DNA from: Ophioceras dolichostomum
Taxonomy: Eukaryota > Ascomycota > Sordariomycetes > Magnaporthales > Ophioceraceae
DNA length: 64,000 nt
Assembly (NCBI GenBank): GCA_003049485.1
Contig: PYST01000092.1
Span: 53,000-116,999 of the forward strand
Reading direction: 5' to 3'
In this document: positions 1-12,150 of the stretch, piece by piece
Position numbering within the stretch: the stretch's first letter is position 1
How the letters are laid out: each line of letters opens with the position of its first letter
Position numbers and translations under genes: made by a program
The notes under the pieces: generated by a model
Told to the model about the DNA's origin: nothing
The model's input: only the letters and a program-made list of their open reading frames with translations
The model's database searches: none

Positions 1-2059
1 TGTTGCCCGTTGCCGGCAAGCTCGACGAGGTCGATGGGCAGGAATGGGCGGTAGATGAGGCAGTGGATCAGGTGGTAGATCAGCTTGCTGAGGACCAGCA
101 CCGTCGAGTCAGACTGGCCGAATAGCTTATCGATGCTGGAGAAGACGTCCTCGGTCCCCGACGCCCAGATGTCGAGGTCTTGGCGGATCTTCGACAGGTT
201 CGACAGCGCATGCCAGGGGAAATGCGAGTCGCCCTTTACGCCGCCCGCGGCCAGATACCGGTTCGTGATGCCCAGGATCCGGCTGATGTCGATGAGCATG
301 CCGGTGCTTCCCTGCGACTTCTTCCCGCTGCCTTGGAAGTAGTGCAGGTTCGAGCCGGTGTGGAAGAACTCGCCCTCGACAGGAGGTGCCTGCGGGCTGG
401 GCGACCAGCAGGGCAGCCGGCAGAGGATCACCCGATTCGAGATCAGCGATGGCCGCTTTGAGCCGCAGGCCATGAAGCGGTCGAGGAGGTAGCATGTCCA
501 GAACAGCCGCCTACGCAGCTCACGTTCAGGAAGCGTGACTCGCGCGTGGGAGTCAAGCTCGCGATGCAGCTCGAGTGCCATCGCCATTCCCAAGGCATTG
601 GCTGGAGTCCACTGGAGTGTCAGCCCCCAGTCCGCACGTCGATACGTCCGACCTCTACGTGTTTGCTGCCTATATCTGAATCTGGAAGTGGAAGACAAGG
701 AAACGGGTTGAAGGGAGCCGTACTCAGTAGCATATATGCTTTCTTGCCCTTGCCGCTGGCAATGAATGCCGTTACCAGCAGAAGAAGTGCCTGCAACGCC
801 TCCACCGATGGCTCGTCCGTGTCGATTTCCGACCTTGCCCGGAGTGCGTATTCTTCACCGAGCTTCACGGCAGACTGGTAGCCGCTGGGATGAGGTGTAT
901 ATCTAACAGCACGCGTGAGCCTTAGTTTTTCTGTGCAGGGACTACAAGCAGGGAACGGATGGCATCGATGATGGCAAGGATGTGACTAGAGAAAACCTAC
1001 CTGGCGGCGACGGCGTATATGGCATGACCAAGGAACGAGTGAGCTTGGCCGGCTTGTAACCTCTGCCGGATGGAGGATTCGTCGAGAATGTGAAACGGCT
1101 TGCCGTGGAATCGAGCGAAGTAGATATCGAGCAAGACGTCTAGGGACACCAGTGGCGCAGGAGGAGGGGGCGCCGGCTCGCTGTCCAGATTTCAGTCCCA
1201 CGTTCCGTCATATATCTTCATCGGATTTCTCGGCTCCTCCCCTATGCCAAAACGACAGGACTTTCGAGAACTGAACTAACCTTGCGGGAGACGGAGAGTA
1301 GAGGGCAGATTCTCCAGCATCGGCTGCACGACTCACAGCAGCAGCGGTGTCAATGTTGGGCTTGTCGTCGGATGAGGCGCTCGCCGCGCAAGCTGTCCCT
1401 TGTGAAGCTGCGTCGTCGCATGTCGCCGACCCACCCTCCGCCGAGGCGGTGCTTGGGTCGCTGGCCTTCTGATCTTTCAACCGCTGCTCTAGTCCATCGA
1501 CCCTCTTCAGAAGTGCTTCCAAGACGTCTGTCTTTGGTCCACGCTTCTTTGGTACGGCGTCTACATCACCGCATGCCGTGGGTGTGTACCCACGAGTGTG
1601 TGTCAGTGAGAGATTTCAAGAGCCAACGTGCCCTCGTCGAACGACCCGTACGTATGGTATACATCTGAAAATACATAGCAAACTTACCGTATACACACGG
1701 ACACTGAAAGACTTGACAGGCTTCACAAGCAGGGCGAAGCCGGTTGCACTTGATCTGTTTCAGGCGTTAGTATCGGAAGAATGGCCGTCGGACAACCGTG
1801 ACTATCAGGGCGAAGGACGTAGTGGCTCTGAGGAGACGGCGCCAGTTTTATAGAGCCGTAGTTTCTGAGTTCGTACCTTGCGCTTGCGGCATGACTTGCA
1901 GTTCATCGACTCTCGTGGCTCGTTGCTGAGGCGGCGAGTGGGCAACCTCTCGATGCCGACCTGCGGGCGGGACATTACGATCGGGTGGATCCCAGGAGAT
2001 AGGTGAGGCGCCAGAGGCGTAGGCTCGAAGGCAGAGGCTGCCATATCTAACGGCCTCAT
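1..2059 (-). CDS. Zn2Cys6 fungal transcription factor, 3' part cut off by window edge
   Basis: A nuclear DNA-binding regulator of the Gal4-type binuclear zinc cluster class. I reconstruct six exons on the minus strand: 2059-1877, 1754-1688, 1560-1281, 1180-1001, 902-724 and 601 to beyond base 1; all junctions are GT/AG and keep frame. The zinc cluster spans residues 54-81 with exact spacing C-x2-C-x6-C-x6-C-x2-C-x6-C, split by intron 1 after CKSCRKRK. It is followed by a basic PKKRGPKTD linker and a short coiled coil (LEALLKRVDGLEQRL), then the fungal-specific transcription factor domain: DVLLDIYFARFHGKPFHILD, then RRRLFWTCYLLDRFMA. Start: the ATG at 2059 is the first after a stop-free pyrimidine-rich leader; an alternative in-frame ATG lies at 2044. 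The C-terminus lies outside the window. Target genes are unknown. It faces a 12 kb gene-free upstream region. Confidence 0.9.
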
Positions 2060-5000
2060 GGAGGGAGGAGGAAGGAAAGGCAGGAAATGCGAGTTTGTGT
2101 ATGTCTGTATGTGTGGGAGAACAAACAGAACGAATGAAGAACAGGGGGGGAGAGAGAGAGAACCTCTGAGGGACAAAAGGCAGAAGTGCTCCTGCTAAAG
2201 TGTGGTCATTGTAGGCAGCTCGCAGTTAAGGGCACGAGGACGCGAGTGGAAACGCCCTCTGCGCGGTCGTGGAGATCAGAAAGCGAGGAAGGAAAAGAAG
2301 GAAGGTTTAGGAGAGACCGGAGAGGCGGAGAGGCAGGCAGGCGGACAGGCGTGTGAGGATTCTTAAGGTCATGAGAGTTTCGGATGGCAGCGGAAAGGAG
2401 GGTAACGCAAGAGAGGGAGAGGAATCGGAGGACAAACAGGGCAAGGATGGATGGCAAGACGAGGTCGTGTATTTTTCTCGAGGCAAACTTGGCGATGCGG
2501 ATGGGCATGGGTGTGGCACACTGGTCCAAGTCATAGGTAGATGTGATATACAGGAGAGAGTATGCGTGAAAAGGCATGCAGCACACATGCAAGCATCCAG
2601 CCGTGCTCTATGACGACTAGTGGTTGGTGGGCTCAATAGGAGATGGGATAGGCTGGAGGCTGCCGGCGAGAGGTGGTATTATGGAAGAGGGAGTCAGGGT
2701 CTCGTCTCAACGGTCTGTCCTTTCGTTTGACGCGCTCGATCAAAGCTGAGCAACCAGCCAGCCAGACGAAGAGGGTGAGAAAAGAAAGGCCTCTGTGGGA
2801 TCGGAGAGTCTTGCGCTCGCGGACTCGAGGATCTGCACAAGTCCTGAGATCATGAGGATGGGGGAGCAATGGGAAAAGATTCTATGGGCGGCAGGGGTAC
2901 CTGCTCCATACATAGTAGCGTTGCACAGTCGTAAGTAGGTACGCATATAGGTAGTAGTTATGTATGAGTATTTTGTATTCCGTACTCGGCTGGCACTGGA
3001 TGTTGGAGACGATGGGATATAGGATGGATCATGGAGGGGGGAAGAGGATGCAAATCCAGGCCTGAGGCCTTATGGGCCTTGTCCTGTGTGCATTCGGTCG
3101 GCTATCACTGACCAGGAATGATTTGCGAATGGGGCTGGCAGGGGGTACCGAGCTTGCGAGTGTGCGAGCGTGATGGGGGAGTGGAAAATGCCAAGCGGCA
3201 ATCAAGCAGCCTTCACTTGAAATGGGAGCTCGGTGCGCGCGACGAGGACACTCTCGAGTACCCGCTGTCACCTGTGCCTCTCTATTTCATCCCTCATCAT
3301 CACCGTTGGGCTACTCTCTCTTACTGCCATCTCTCCCGGGGCACACGGGGAAGGAAGCATCCGGTTCAGAATGCTTAGGACTCACATACTTTCGTTCGTG
3401 TTTCCTGCTGGCAACTCTGGGCACCGCCACCGCAAAAAGGAAGCCTGAATGCGAAAGTAATATGGCTTATAAAGGGACTGATGCCGACGCCAGGCCGGCT
3501 CAAAGAGTGCTGCCGAGAGATGCCCGGGAACCCCCTCCTCCCCCATCATCTTTTTTTTTGTTTGTCCCCTTCTGAACTCGCTCAAGGGACTGTCATCGGT
3601 GTGGGGATTCAATACCATGGCAGTTTGCTTGCTAGTACGCCGTAGGCAGGCAAGCAGGTAAGCGGACAAACGAGGGAAGCCACACTATGTAGCATGCCCC
3701 ACGGTCCTAGCCTCTCTATTGTCTTCCGAGAGTCCTGGCTCACCCACCAGAGCGAGCCAGTCTGCCCCAGCCCAGCCGACAAATCACTCAGGGACTCTTC
3801 ACCGACGTTTGCTTTGGCTTAGCTTCCCTTGTCATTGTGTTTGCAATTGTCTGCGACGCTTGAAGTTCAATGTCAATTGGAGAGAGGTGGTGTCCTTTTG
3901 ATGACCACCGGTACCGATCAGATCGGACCAGACGATGAAAACTTCAGGAACCCGTGGAAGCGGGCTGGGAAGCTGGGCCGTAGTCCGAACTGGGCAAATC
4001 AAAGAAGCTTCTCGTTGCTCGTCATGCATCTTCGGAAGGGTCAGCTGAGAGATGAGACAAACAACTTCTTTTGTTTTTGGTACCTTCCTGCCTCGCGGGA
4101 CGGTACTTCGGGGGTACCGGCCCATACCTTCAACCGTCGGCAAACGGTGATGGACGATGGTGGATGGAGAGGAGGGCCTCTCTGGGGTCCAGGACTCGAG
4201 GATGTGGGGAAGCGAATGATAGTTAGCGGGCGGGCGGCTTGGAAATGGAGGGGGTCGTGGGATGAAGGGGCCCCAGTTCGTCAGAGTTTCGAAGAAAGAA
4301 AAGAAAAGAAAAATGTGGCCCATGTTGGTCTAACCTGATTTGGGAGCATGTGGGCGTCGTCCACCCCTGTTCAGCGTGTGGGACCTAGTCTGCATTCGTC
4401 TTCTTCACAGGGAAGGCTCAGTCCAGAATATCTCAGACATCGCAAACTGTCCGTCTCAGACATTCCATCTCAGACCTTCGACGCACACTGCCGATGCAAA
4501 TTGGAAGCCCATCGGTGATTAGGTGGCAAGTAAGGACTACGCGAGCCGGACTCGAGCCGGAACCTACAGCCTGGATCTATAACGAGTCTATTGTATTCCA
4601 CCTACCTCGTCACGGTTTGGTTCTCCCCTTCTGGGTCTCGCATTTGTGGCCTGGCGCGTCTAGGTCCAGACCTGGGACTCTCTGCTTGTTCTGGCTGTAA
4701 TGGCGGCTCGGCCTCGGTTCGACTGCCCATTTGGCCGGCTCTCACCCCGCATGCTTCTGCTTCTGCTTCTGCTCGGTACCTTAACTACGTGACACATGGC
4801 AGCGAGCCCGGCGTGCATGGCATCCTGCGTAGCCCATCACATATCTCGCTCGGAGGACCAGGTCAGGCAGTTGGCAAACGACCATCGCCTCGTACTGCCA
4901 AGTCAACAAAGCCATCACCAGCCTTCCCCTCTTGCTCGTCGGTCGGCTGTGCGCCGTTGCTCGTTCTGTTATGGTCGGATCTTGGATTTGCTACACACTT

Positions 5001-5349
5001 TATTGGGTAACACGGCGAGAGGGGCTCTGAGTCTTGATTCCGAGCGGCAACCCTCCCCCTCCTTCTCTGCCTGCCTCTCCTTGCGCGTACGACGTATAGC
5101 TTAATAAGGTGTGGGAGCAGACTACAGCAGCTGCGCGAAGTTGTAAAGTGACCAGAGGCTGAGTGAATGTGGATCTCAGCTAGATGGTAGTCGAACGTCG
5201 GGGGCTCAGGGGGAGACGATGCCAGGAGGGGCATGGGCGTTCCTACATTCCGAGAACGTTCATGTCCCCTGATCTGTGAATCATCAATCTCTAACCCGAT
5301 CGATACTGTGTGAGAGCCGGTATTTGCCTGTCAACGGTACTTGGCGCTG

Positions 5350-5408
5350 GCCCCCCCCCCCCCCCCCCCNNNNNNNNNNNNNNNNNNNNNNNNNNNNNNN
5401 NNNNNNNN
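5350..5408. other. Poly-C tract followed by assembly gap (N run)
   Basis: A run of about 20 C residues is followed immediately by N's to 5408. The homopolymer most likely stopped sequencing or assembly, so the true length of the gap is unknown. Confidence 0.97.
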
Positions 5409-7860
5409 GTTCGTATTTTCGCCGTATTCAGCTTTCGTGCTGCCTACGGCACCAGCGCCCCAGGCGTTCATGTTACCTCCTTCCTGGCCATCTGAGGAGG
5501 TCGGCGAAAGATGCGTCCGACCCTCCACCATCGTGTGCCAGTAATGCCCCAACCACTAATTTATTCACCATGACATGGGTCACGGCTACGGATGTGGAGC
5601 CATCCTATACTGATGCTTGATATGGCGCGGGGCTGGAAGACGCCGGACGAACTAGCAGAGAGGCGATACTGGTCTCCCTCCCTCCGTCGTCTGTCGAGGT
5701 GTGGCTCAACTACTCTCTGCCAATTTGGCCACTGATATATCTGGACGCGTCTGAGCACTCTCTCCACCTGGTGGCATTTTAGCGTGCAGATACAAAGTGG
5801 GTGGCAGCTCGACCGAGCTAGTATATCCGCCCACCAGAGGGTGCAACAGAGGGGTAAGGGTAAGTGTAGAGCTTGATCTACATGGAAAACAGCGGCCCTG
5901 TCTCTCACGACTTCGGTCCGGCTTGCGAGCGAGGCCTGCTGTGGATTGGCTCCCGTGTTCAGCCTTTTCGGAGCGGGAGGCCGTCGTGGTGCCGTTCCAA
6001 TTTCTGGCCCACTCTCCACATGGAATCTATCATATGCCATGTCGGCGGATGTATTATGCTATACAAGTAGAGTGGTGGGTGGGGAGAGAGTTGCCATGCT
6101 GCCTACCTCAGGAGCCCCTGGAGCATCCAACCACCCAACCGAGCCCGTTGCTTCGGATCAGGCCGCACGAGAGTCCAGGTTCCAACCTTCCATATAGCGA
6201 GCCTGCTATAGCAGACCTTGCAGCTTGCAGATGTAGGATGGCAGTGTGACCAACAGGAGACCAACAGGAACAAGAATTAAAAATCATATTTACCTGCACA
6301 GGCAAACAAAGGTGCAGCCTATCATGCTTTCTTTCTGTCCTGGCCGGAACTGCCCCTATCTCAATCAAGAGATAGGTCCTGTCCTTTTATCACATACATT
6401 CTAGCCTAGACGGCAGTGACTGGCATTTAGCTCCTGATGGCATCTGATCTAGGCCAAGAAGGGCAAGTCCGTGAAGTGCCGGATTTCTTACAGGGTTCTC
6501 TCCAGGTTCCATTTCTAGAAAGATACGACAGTTGGCCAGTTAGGCCGTAGATATTCTCGATGGACCTGGCTTGGAAGGGTCTACGAGTACTCGCTCTAGT
6601 CGATATCTCAGTTGGGTCCAATACTTTGCAAGCATGCTCCAACAAAGGCCGGCATGCCAGCACGCCGGCACGCCATGTTGGAAAGAGCTCTTCAGATGTC
6701 AGGAGAGCTCGGCGGAAACCTCATCGGGCGACACATTCCTACCCCCGAGCAACCATCTATCGGTCAAGCCTGCCGAACCTGGGGTGTCTTCCGAGGCTTC
6801 CGAGACCTAACCGGACCGAAGCCACGATGTCGTCTGCAGATTCAGGGATTTTAGCGTGCAGAAAAAGAAGTCAAGGAATAAAAAAAAACAGAAAAAGCAC
6901 GAGGATCAGGCGACTGACCTTCCCTGTCCCCGGGCAGGCAGTTGCAAAAAGCGCGGGGAAGCGAGGCCTGGAGACAGGAGAAAGCGGGGGAAGTAGATGA
7001 GTTGATGCGGAGACTCCAGCGGGGACTGGTAGCATGCAATGATGCACGCACAGAAGCGAGGAACTCTTGAGTCCCGCATGCAGACACACCTACATCCATA
7101 GTCACAACTTATTAAGACAAGAAGGGCATTGTGAGCTACATCCTACAGTCGCTGCGCACGTTGTGAGCCGAGCGAAACTGTGACGGGAAAGCGGGAAGCT
7201 TTCTGGAAAGGGATCCAGTCACTCGAGAGGGGCTGAAGGAAATGAAAAGAAATGGTTGCTACTGCCGCTCCAATGAGGAGCCAAGGAAGCGAGGAAGCTA
7301 CGGATGACGTTGAGGAGCATGTCCGAAGAGGCTTAATAACGGTGCTATCTATCCCAAGCAAGCCACATGGGAAGAGGGAAGCATCTGGCCGCTCGTTGAT
7401 CGTTGATTTATGAGCCTGCCAACGGAATCCACGTCTCTGCATGATAGTGATAATTAGATCTAGCGAGAAGGGGAAAAAAAAGTGAGAGAATCGGTTTCAA
7501 GAACGCGAGAGACAGGAAGGAAGCAAACAGAATATGTGCCAGATAAAATCTTTAAAATTACAAGAGTATCAAGATGCTCCAGGATATCCGTCGGGATGTA
7601 CGCCGGGATTTTGGCCAAGGTACCTTCCTTCTCGCTCGTTCAAGGACCAGGACGTCTGGACCGGGGCCTGTTCCCGATTTCCCGGACGGCAACGGACCAA
7701 GCTTGTGGGGTTGTGGGTGAGTTGCCCAAAATGGACTAGACCACAGACTTTGTCTCTGTCTGTCGTCTTTCGACTTCCTTGCTGGCTGGGATGTTCCATT
7801 CAACCAAGCTTGTTCTTTTCTGGCCACACCAACAACCCCAGCAAGCAATCAAGCAAGCAA

Positions 7861-7899
7861 ACAACGACAACGACAACGACAACGACAACTACAACTACC
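7861..7899. repeat. Hexanucleotide microsatellite (ACGACA-type)
   Basis: About six imperfect ACAACG units degenerate into ACAACT at the right end. No coding context supports it. Confidence 0.9.
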
Positions 7900-8538
7900 T
7901 ACAGACGACTACAAAATACCAGTCATAAATGCAGAAAGGCCGCTAACTTACGGGTATCAGCAAGGGGAGTCAGAAGGAAACCTAATGAGAGGGCACCTGA
8001 TGAATGATGGGATGGATTGAGGTGATTGTGAAGGGACTGAGGGGGACTTACTGTGCACTGCAGGTCCCATTCTCGTCTGGTCCGTCCCCGCCTGCCAGAC
8101 CCAGTTCCTCACGATTCACAAGCCGAAAACTGGGGAAGCGCAGACGGAACCCAGCTTACCATGCAGGATTTCAGCGCTCTCATCATCATCACCGCCACTT
8201 CTCTTCCCAGGCCACTGAGGGGACTGCCGGCGAGACCTCGTGCCGAATCGGCCAAGCAGCTGATCGTCAGTGCGTCAACGAAGCCTCAGGGGCAGATAAC
8301 TGCGTGTGGCCCGTGCCTTGCCTTGGACATCTCTTCGTTTGTCGCCGAGTGTAAGAGTCCTAACAGCTAGCCATAGTCCGAAACGTACGGCTTATTCGTG
8401 ACGAGATCATTTCCCTCCCGATCAGATATCACGAAAATGTTGAAGAATTTTCTAGCTCTCTGGTCCAGGGGCCGATGCCACTCCGTGCCACCATGGTCCG
8501 TTCTCCCTCTCCCTGCGTCGAATCCTGGGTCTCTCAAG

Positions 8539-8590
8539 CTACCTACCTACCTACCTACCTACCTACCTACCTACCTACCTAGGTACCTAC
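8539..8590. repeat. Tetranucleotide microsatellite (CTAC)n
   Basis: More than ten perfect CTAC units end in CCTAGGTACC, where the repeat inverts. Shorter copies of the same CCTA/TAGG words occur elsewhere in the window's intergenic DNA. Confidence 0.95.
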
Positions 8591-8941
8591 ATTCACAGTC
8601 CTCTTGCCTGAGTGCTTTCGCTCTGCTTCCACTCCGCTTCCCGCAGACAACAGACATCGGATCCACTTCCACCAAGTACGGCATGAGTGTGCCTCCCGCC
8701 TCCAGCCTCCCGCCTCCCGTCTGTCTGCAGTCTCTTGTCTCTTGACCTCCGTCTCCCTTCGACCTGGCTACTGGTTTGCTGGTTATTGCTTTCTTTTCTG
8801 TTTGCACAACAGATGGCAACGATCTCGGGTCGGACGGCGTTGAACTGGATAGGGCTTGGCCTCCCCGGCTGTCAACATGAGTACCCGCGACGAGGCCGGT
8901 CAAGTCAGGACTATGGTCTACGTTGTCGATAGCCGGTGGTG

Positions 8942-8977
8942 GCACACATGGTAGCACACATGGTAGCACACATGGTA
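8942..8977. repeat. 12-base minisatellite, three perfect units
   Basis: The unit GCACACATGGTA is repeated three times without a mismatch, followed by a degenerate fourth copy. Confidence 0.95.
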
Positions 8978-9510
8978 CGCACATATGGTGGGACACAAGG
9001 GGGACTCCGGGGCAGCCGGCGCTCCTCTATCTCTTCTTCTTCGCAAATTTCTGCCCCTCCAGCCGGCAAGAATGTGAGGTTGCCAAGTTGGCCAAGTTTG
9101 CACAGGTCACCTATGCCAGGGCTCCAGTACTCAGACGTGGTGCTTGAAGCCCAGTCCTCGCGGGAGCCTTCAGCAGAAAGTGACAGGGTGAGGTCACAAA
9201 CCGACGGGACGCGGATGAGTTGGGGGCTTTCCCCTTTCACGTGTCGGTACCCTGCTCGACAATCTTATCCCGGCCAATTCCTCGGTCGTTTGCCATTGCG
9301 TTGGATGCTTCGCTGAACTTATACAAACCAACAAGCCCGTTTCTCGTCATCATCGTCCCACTTGCTAGACTCCGAGTTCGGTGCCCTGCAAGCCAAGCCG
9401 CCAGCCTTGCCGAGATTCGCCTCAAACACTTCTTTCAAGTACTGCATACATCGCAAGGCCTGCAAGCCCGAGTGCACAAGCCAAGCGCTTCCTGTCCTTG
9501 ACTACAGGGC

Positions 9511-9550
9511 ACAGCATAACACAGCATAGCACAGCATAGCACAGCATAGC
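9511..9550. repeat. 10-base minisatellite, four units
   Basis: Four tandem copies of ACAGCATAGC; the first carries one mismatch. Confidence 0.95.
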
Positions 9551-12059
9551 ACAAGGTTGGAGCAAGCGTACAAGGTGTGGAGTGTCCTCGGGCGACTTGC
9601 AGAGCCGCGTAACACCGAGGCGATGTCTGTCTGCATGTGCTATGTGCTGTCACTTTAATTTTTAAGACGTCAGCTATTTCGTTTAGTCCTCCTGCATCTC
9701 TGCCGGAAGGAGCTTTGATGCCGCTTATTCTGACGAAGCGGCAAGCCTTCTCGGAGGTCTGATAGGATGGCCAAAGGAGAATATGGCCTGGTGGCTTGAG
9801 AAAGTCAACTCACACCGGCCTGGTATCTATCGCTCGCTATCGAAAACAGAAGGTACGAAAACCAAGACCGGGGATCTTGGGGTGCTTCCCCAATCGGACA
9901 CGCTGCCCCCTCTCAACCAAGAGTCGACAAGTATGGACCGCCTCTAGCGAGGCTACCGGCCAACAACAAAGCCGAATCTGGCTGCATGTCGCAGTCATCA
10001 CACTCAGAACATGTCTCATCACCTTCAGCCTGGCCACAAATCCAAGAGACGTCCGACGAGCTGCCTGCCCCGTCCTCGAAAACCACGGGCTTCTTGTCTC
10101 TTGTACTACCTTGACGAGAAACGAGAGAAAACTTGATTCTTGAAGGAGGGGGTTTTGTGTCACACAAGCCCCCCAGAGCTTCGAATAAGCTTGATCAGAT
10201 AGGGTTAGGACCTCGCTCGCCCCACGCTTGCTTGCGTAACGCCGGAACCAAAGACGACGTCCTTCCTGCACACAGTCACTGATCTGGACATGTTCATTCG
10301 TTACCCTGCGTTCCGCCCGGTTTCTCTTCGCTCAGGATGTGGGCATTCATTCAAGTCAAGCCCTCTGATATTCGTGTGACTGCAGAGGCTTATCGTCATA
10401 CATACTTCAAATATCTCTTCGGCACCAGTGTTGCCAATCATCTCTCAAACTGGTAAAAAGTTTGACGGTACACTGCATCTCCAACGCGTGGGGGGACCAG
10501 GTCCCTCGAGGTAGTGGTCTCGTCGGATTGGCTCAGACTCGAGATTTGATCAGTTCCGATTACCTACACGCATCTTCAAGCTGTCAACCAACAGGGAAAC
10601 GAGTTAAAACCAGGATATTACACAACAGGGTAAGCTGTCCAGCTACCGGGGTTGTGTCTCACAGGCAAATACATGTATGGTAGGCGAGATCGGCACGGAG
10701 AGCCTCGCCTTCAAGGCTCAACCTGCCTTCCTATCCATAACAGCCTACACGCAGGGAAATGATTACGTGGCGAGTCTCCTGCCTACCACATCCCGTGGCC
10801 GGCCCCTAGTGTGTAGCATATTTTCGTATTCTCATGTCACATTCCATGGAAGCCAGGTTGTCCAGAGCGAATCACCTACCCGGGGAGGAGTGTGACGCGA
10901 CGCATGCGGGATTCCTCCCAGCCAACAGCAGGGCAGCAACTTGCACATCGACAAAACTTGTCCCCCCTCCTTCATGTCAGTATCCTATTCAGCTTCGTAG
11001 AGTGCGCAAGTGCTCGAGGCCATCGAGCTCAACCAAGCTCAATCTGGGCAGTTGGTCACACAGCCCCTGCTAATTATACCTGCCACCTAATAGTACCCTA
11101 TCCGCCACTACTTCCCGCCGGCGGTCCACTGACACCGCAACTCACCATCGTGCATCGCGGACCCCTGAGCGTCGAGGACCAGAAGGACCAGTCGGCAAGG
11201 CCTCGGCGAGACCTGGCCGAGAGATGAGGGACGATGAAAGAAACAAAGGGATCCATCCAGCAAGCGCCATCTATCCAGCCCCGGCAAGACATCCCGAAAC
11301 CGCCGGACGTTCCCCAACGCACTCCTCTTTGTCATCATAAGCTTGAGACACTCTCGACAGGGGCCGAAGAGGACAAGATCTCGTATGCGGGAAGTCACGC
11401 ATTTTCTCAGCTGACCTGCACGATAGGCAAATGGCGGGGGGGATGGCTCTCCTTCATTTGCCAGCTTCAGCTTACCCCTTAACCCTACAGGTAAGTTGCA
11501 TGGGCAAGCTTTCCCTTCCCGCAAGTCTTCCCGCCCGCCTATCACGGAACAGGACATGGCACATGGCTCCGAACACGAGTTCTGAAGGATGCCGGACGCC
11601 CGCGGACGGAGCCTCGTCGTCCTGCCACGGCCCCGCCTCCTCCTCCACCATAACTACACGGCATCTACTACTATCCACTACCTCCTCCGCCCCCACCGCC
11701 GTCGTCCCTTCGATGGACGGGACCCTGCGGCGAGGCCACTCTCCCGGCCAAACCAACTAAACGGTGGCGGCTGCGCCAACCTCCAAAACAGGGAATCTTC
11801 CCAGATTTTCAGTCCGTCGGTCGGCCCTGACTCGTCCATTTAGTGGGCGTGGCGTGTCTGCGATAGATGAGGAGCGGAAGAGGCCTCCATGGGTGGTGGA
11901 ATGGCCAAGGGGAAGGAGTTTACGTAGGAAAGGGGGAACTGGAATGAAAGAAAGGCAGCCATCTGGACGGCTGTTTGTATCGGGAAGCGGGAGAAGGCGG
12001 GGGAAACGGCTGCAGCGTGGCATCCGAAGCAAAACAAAACGAGGCCTGGATGATTAGCC

Positions 12060-12150
12060 AGGGTATCTAGGTAGGCACCTACCTCAAGCTACGTAGGGTA
12101 CCTAGGCAACTAACTACCTAGGTACCGAGGTAGATACCTGGGTGGGCGAG
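12060..12150. repeat. Cluster of CCTAGGTAGG-type words
   Basis: Several partly palindromic copies of CTAGGTAGG, CACCTACC and CCTAGGTACC within 90 bases, in both orientations. The same words recur near 8.58, 20.36, 31.13, 39.63, 48.2, 51.27, 51.59, 54.89, 60.78 and 61.31 kb. Confidence 0.7.

Noticed and set aside
3829..4338. Overlapping frames of about 165 codons on both strands
   Set aside because: Neither has motifs or splice partners, and mutual overlap is typical of chance frames.
4530..4612. tRNA-like T-arm (CGGCTCGAGTCCGG) on the minus strand
   Set aside because: The T-loop position 54 is changed, and no matching acceptor stem, D-arm or anticodon stem can be folded around it.
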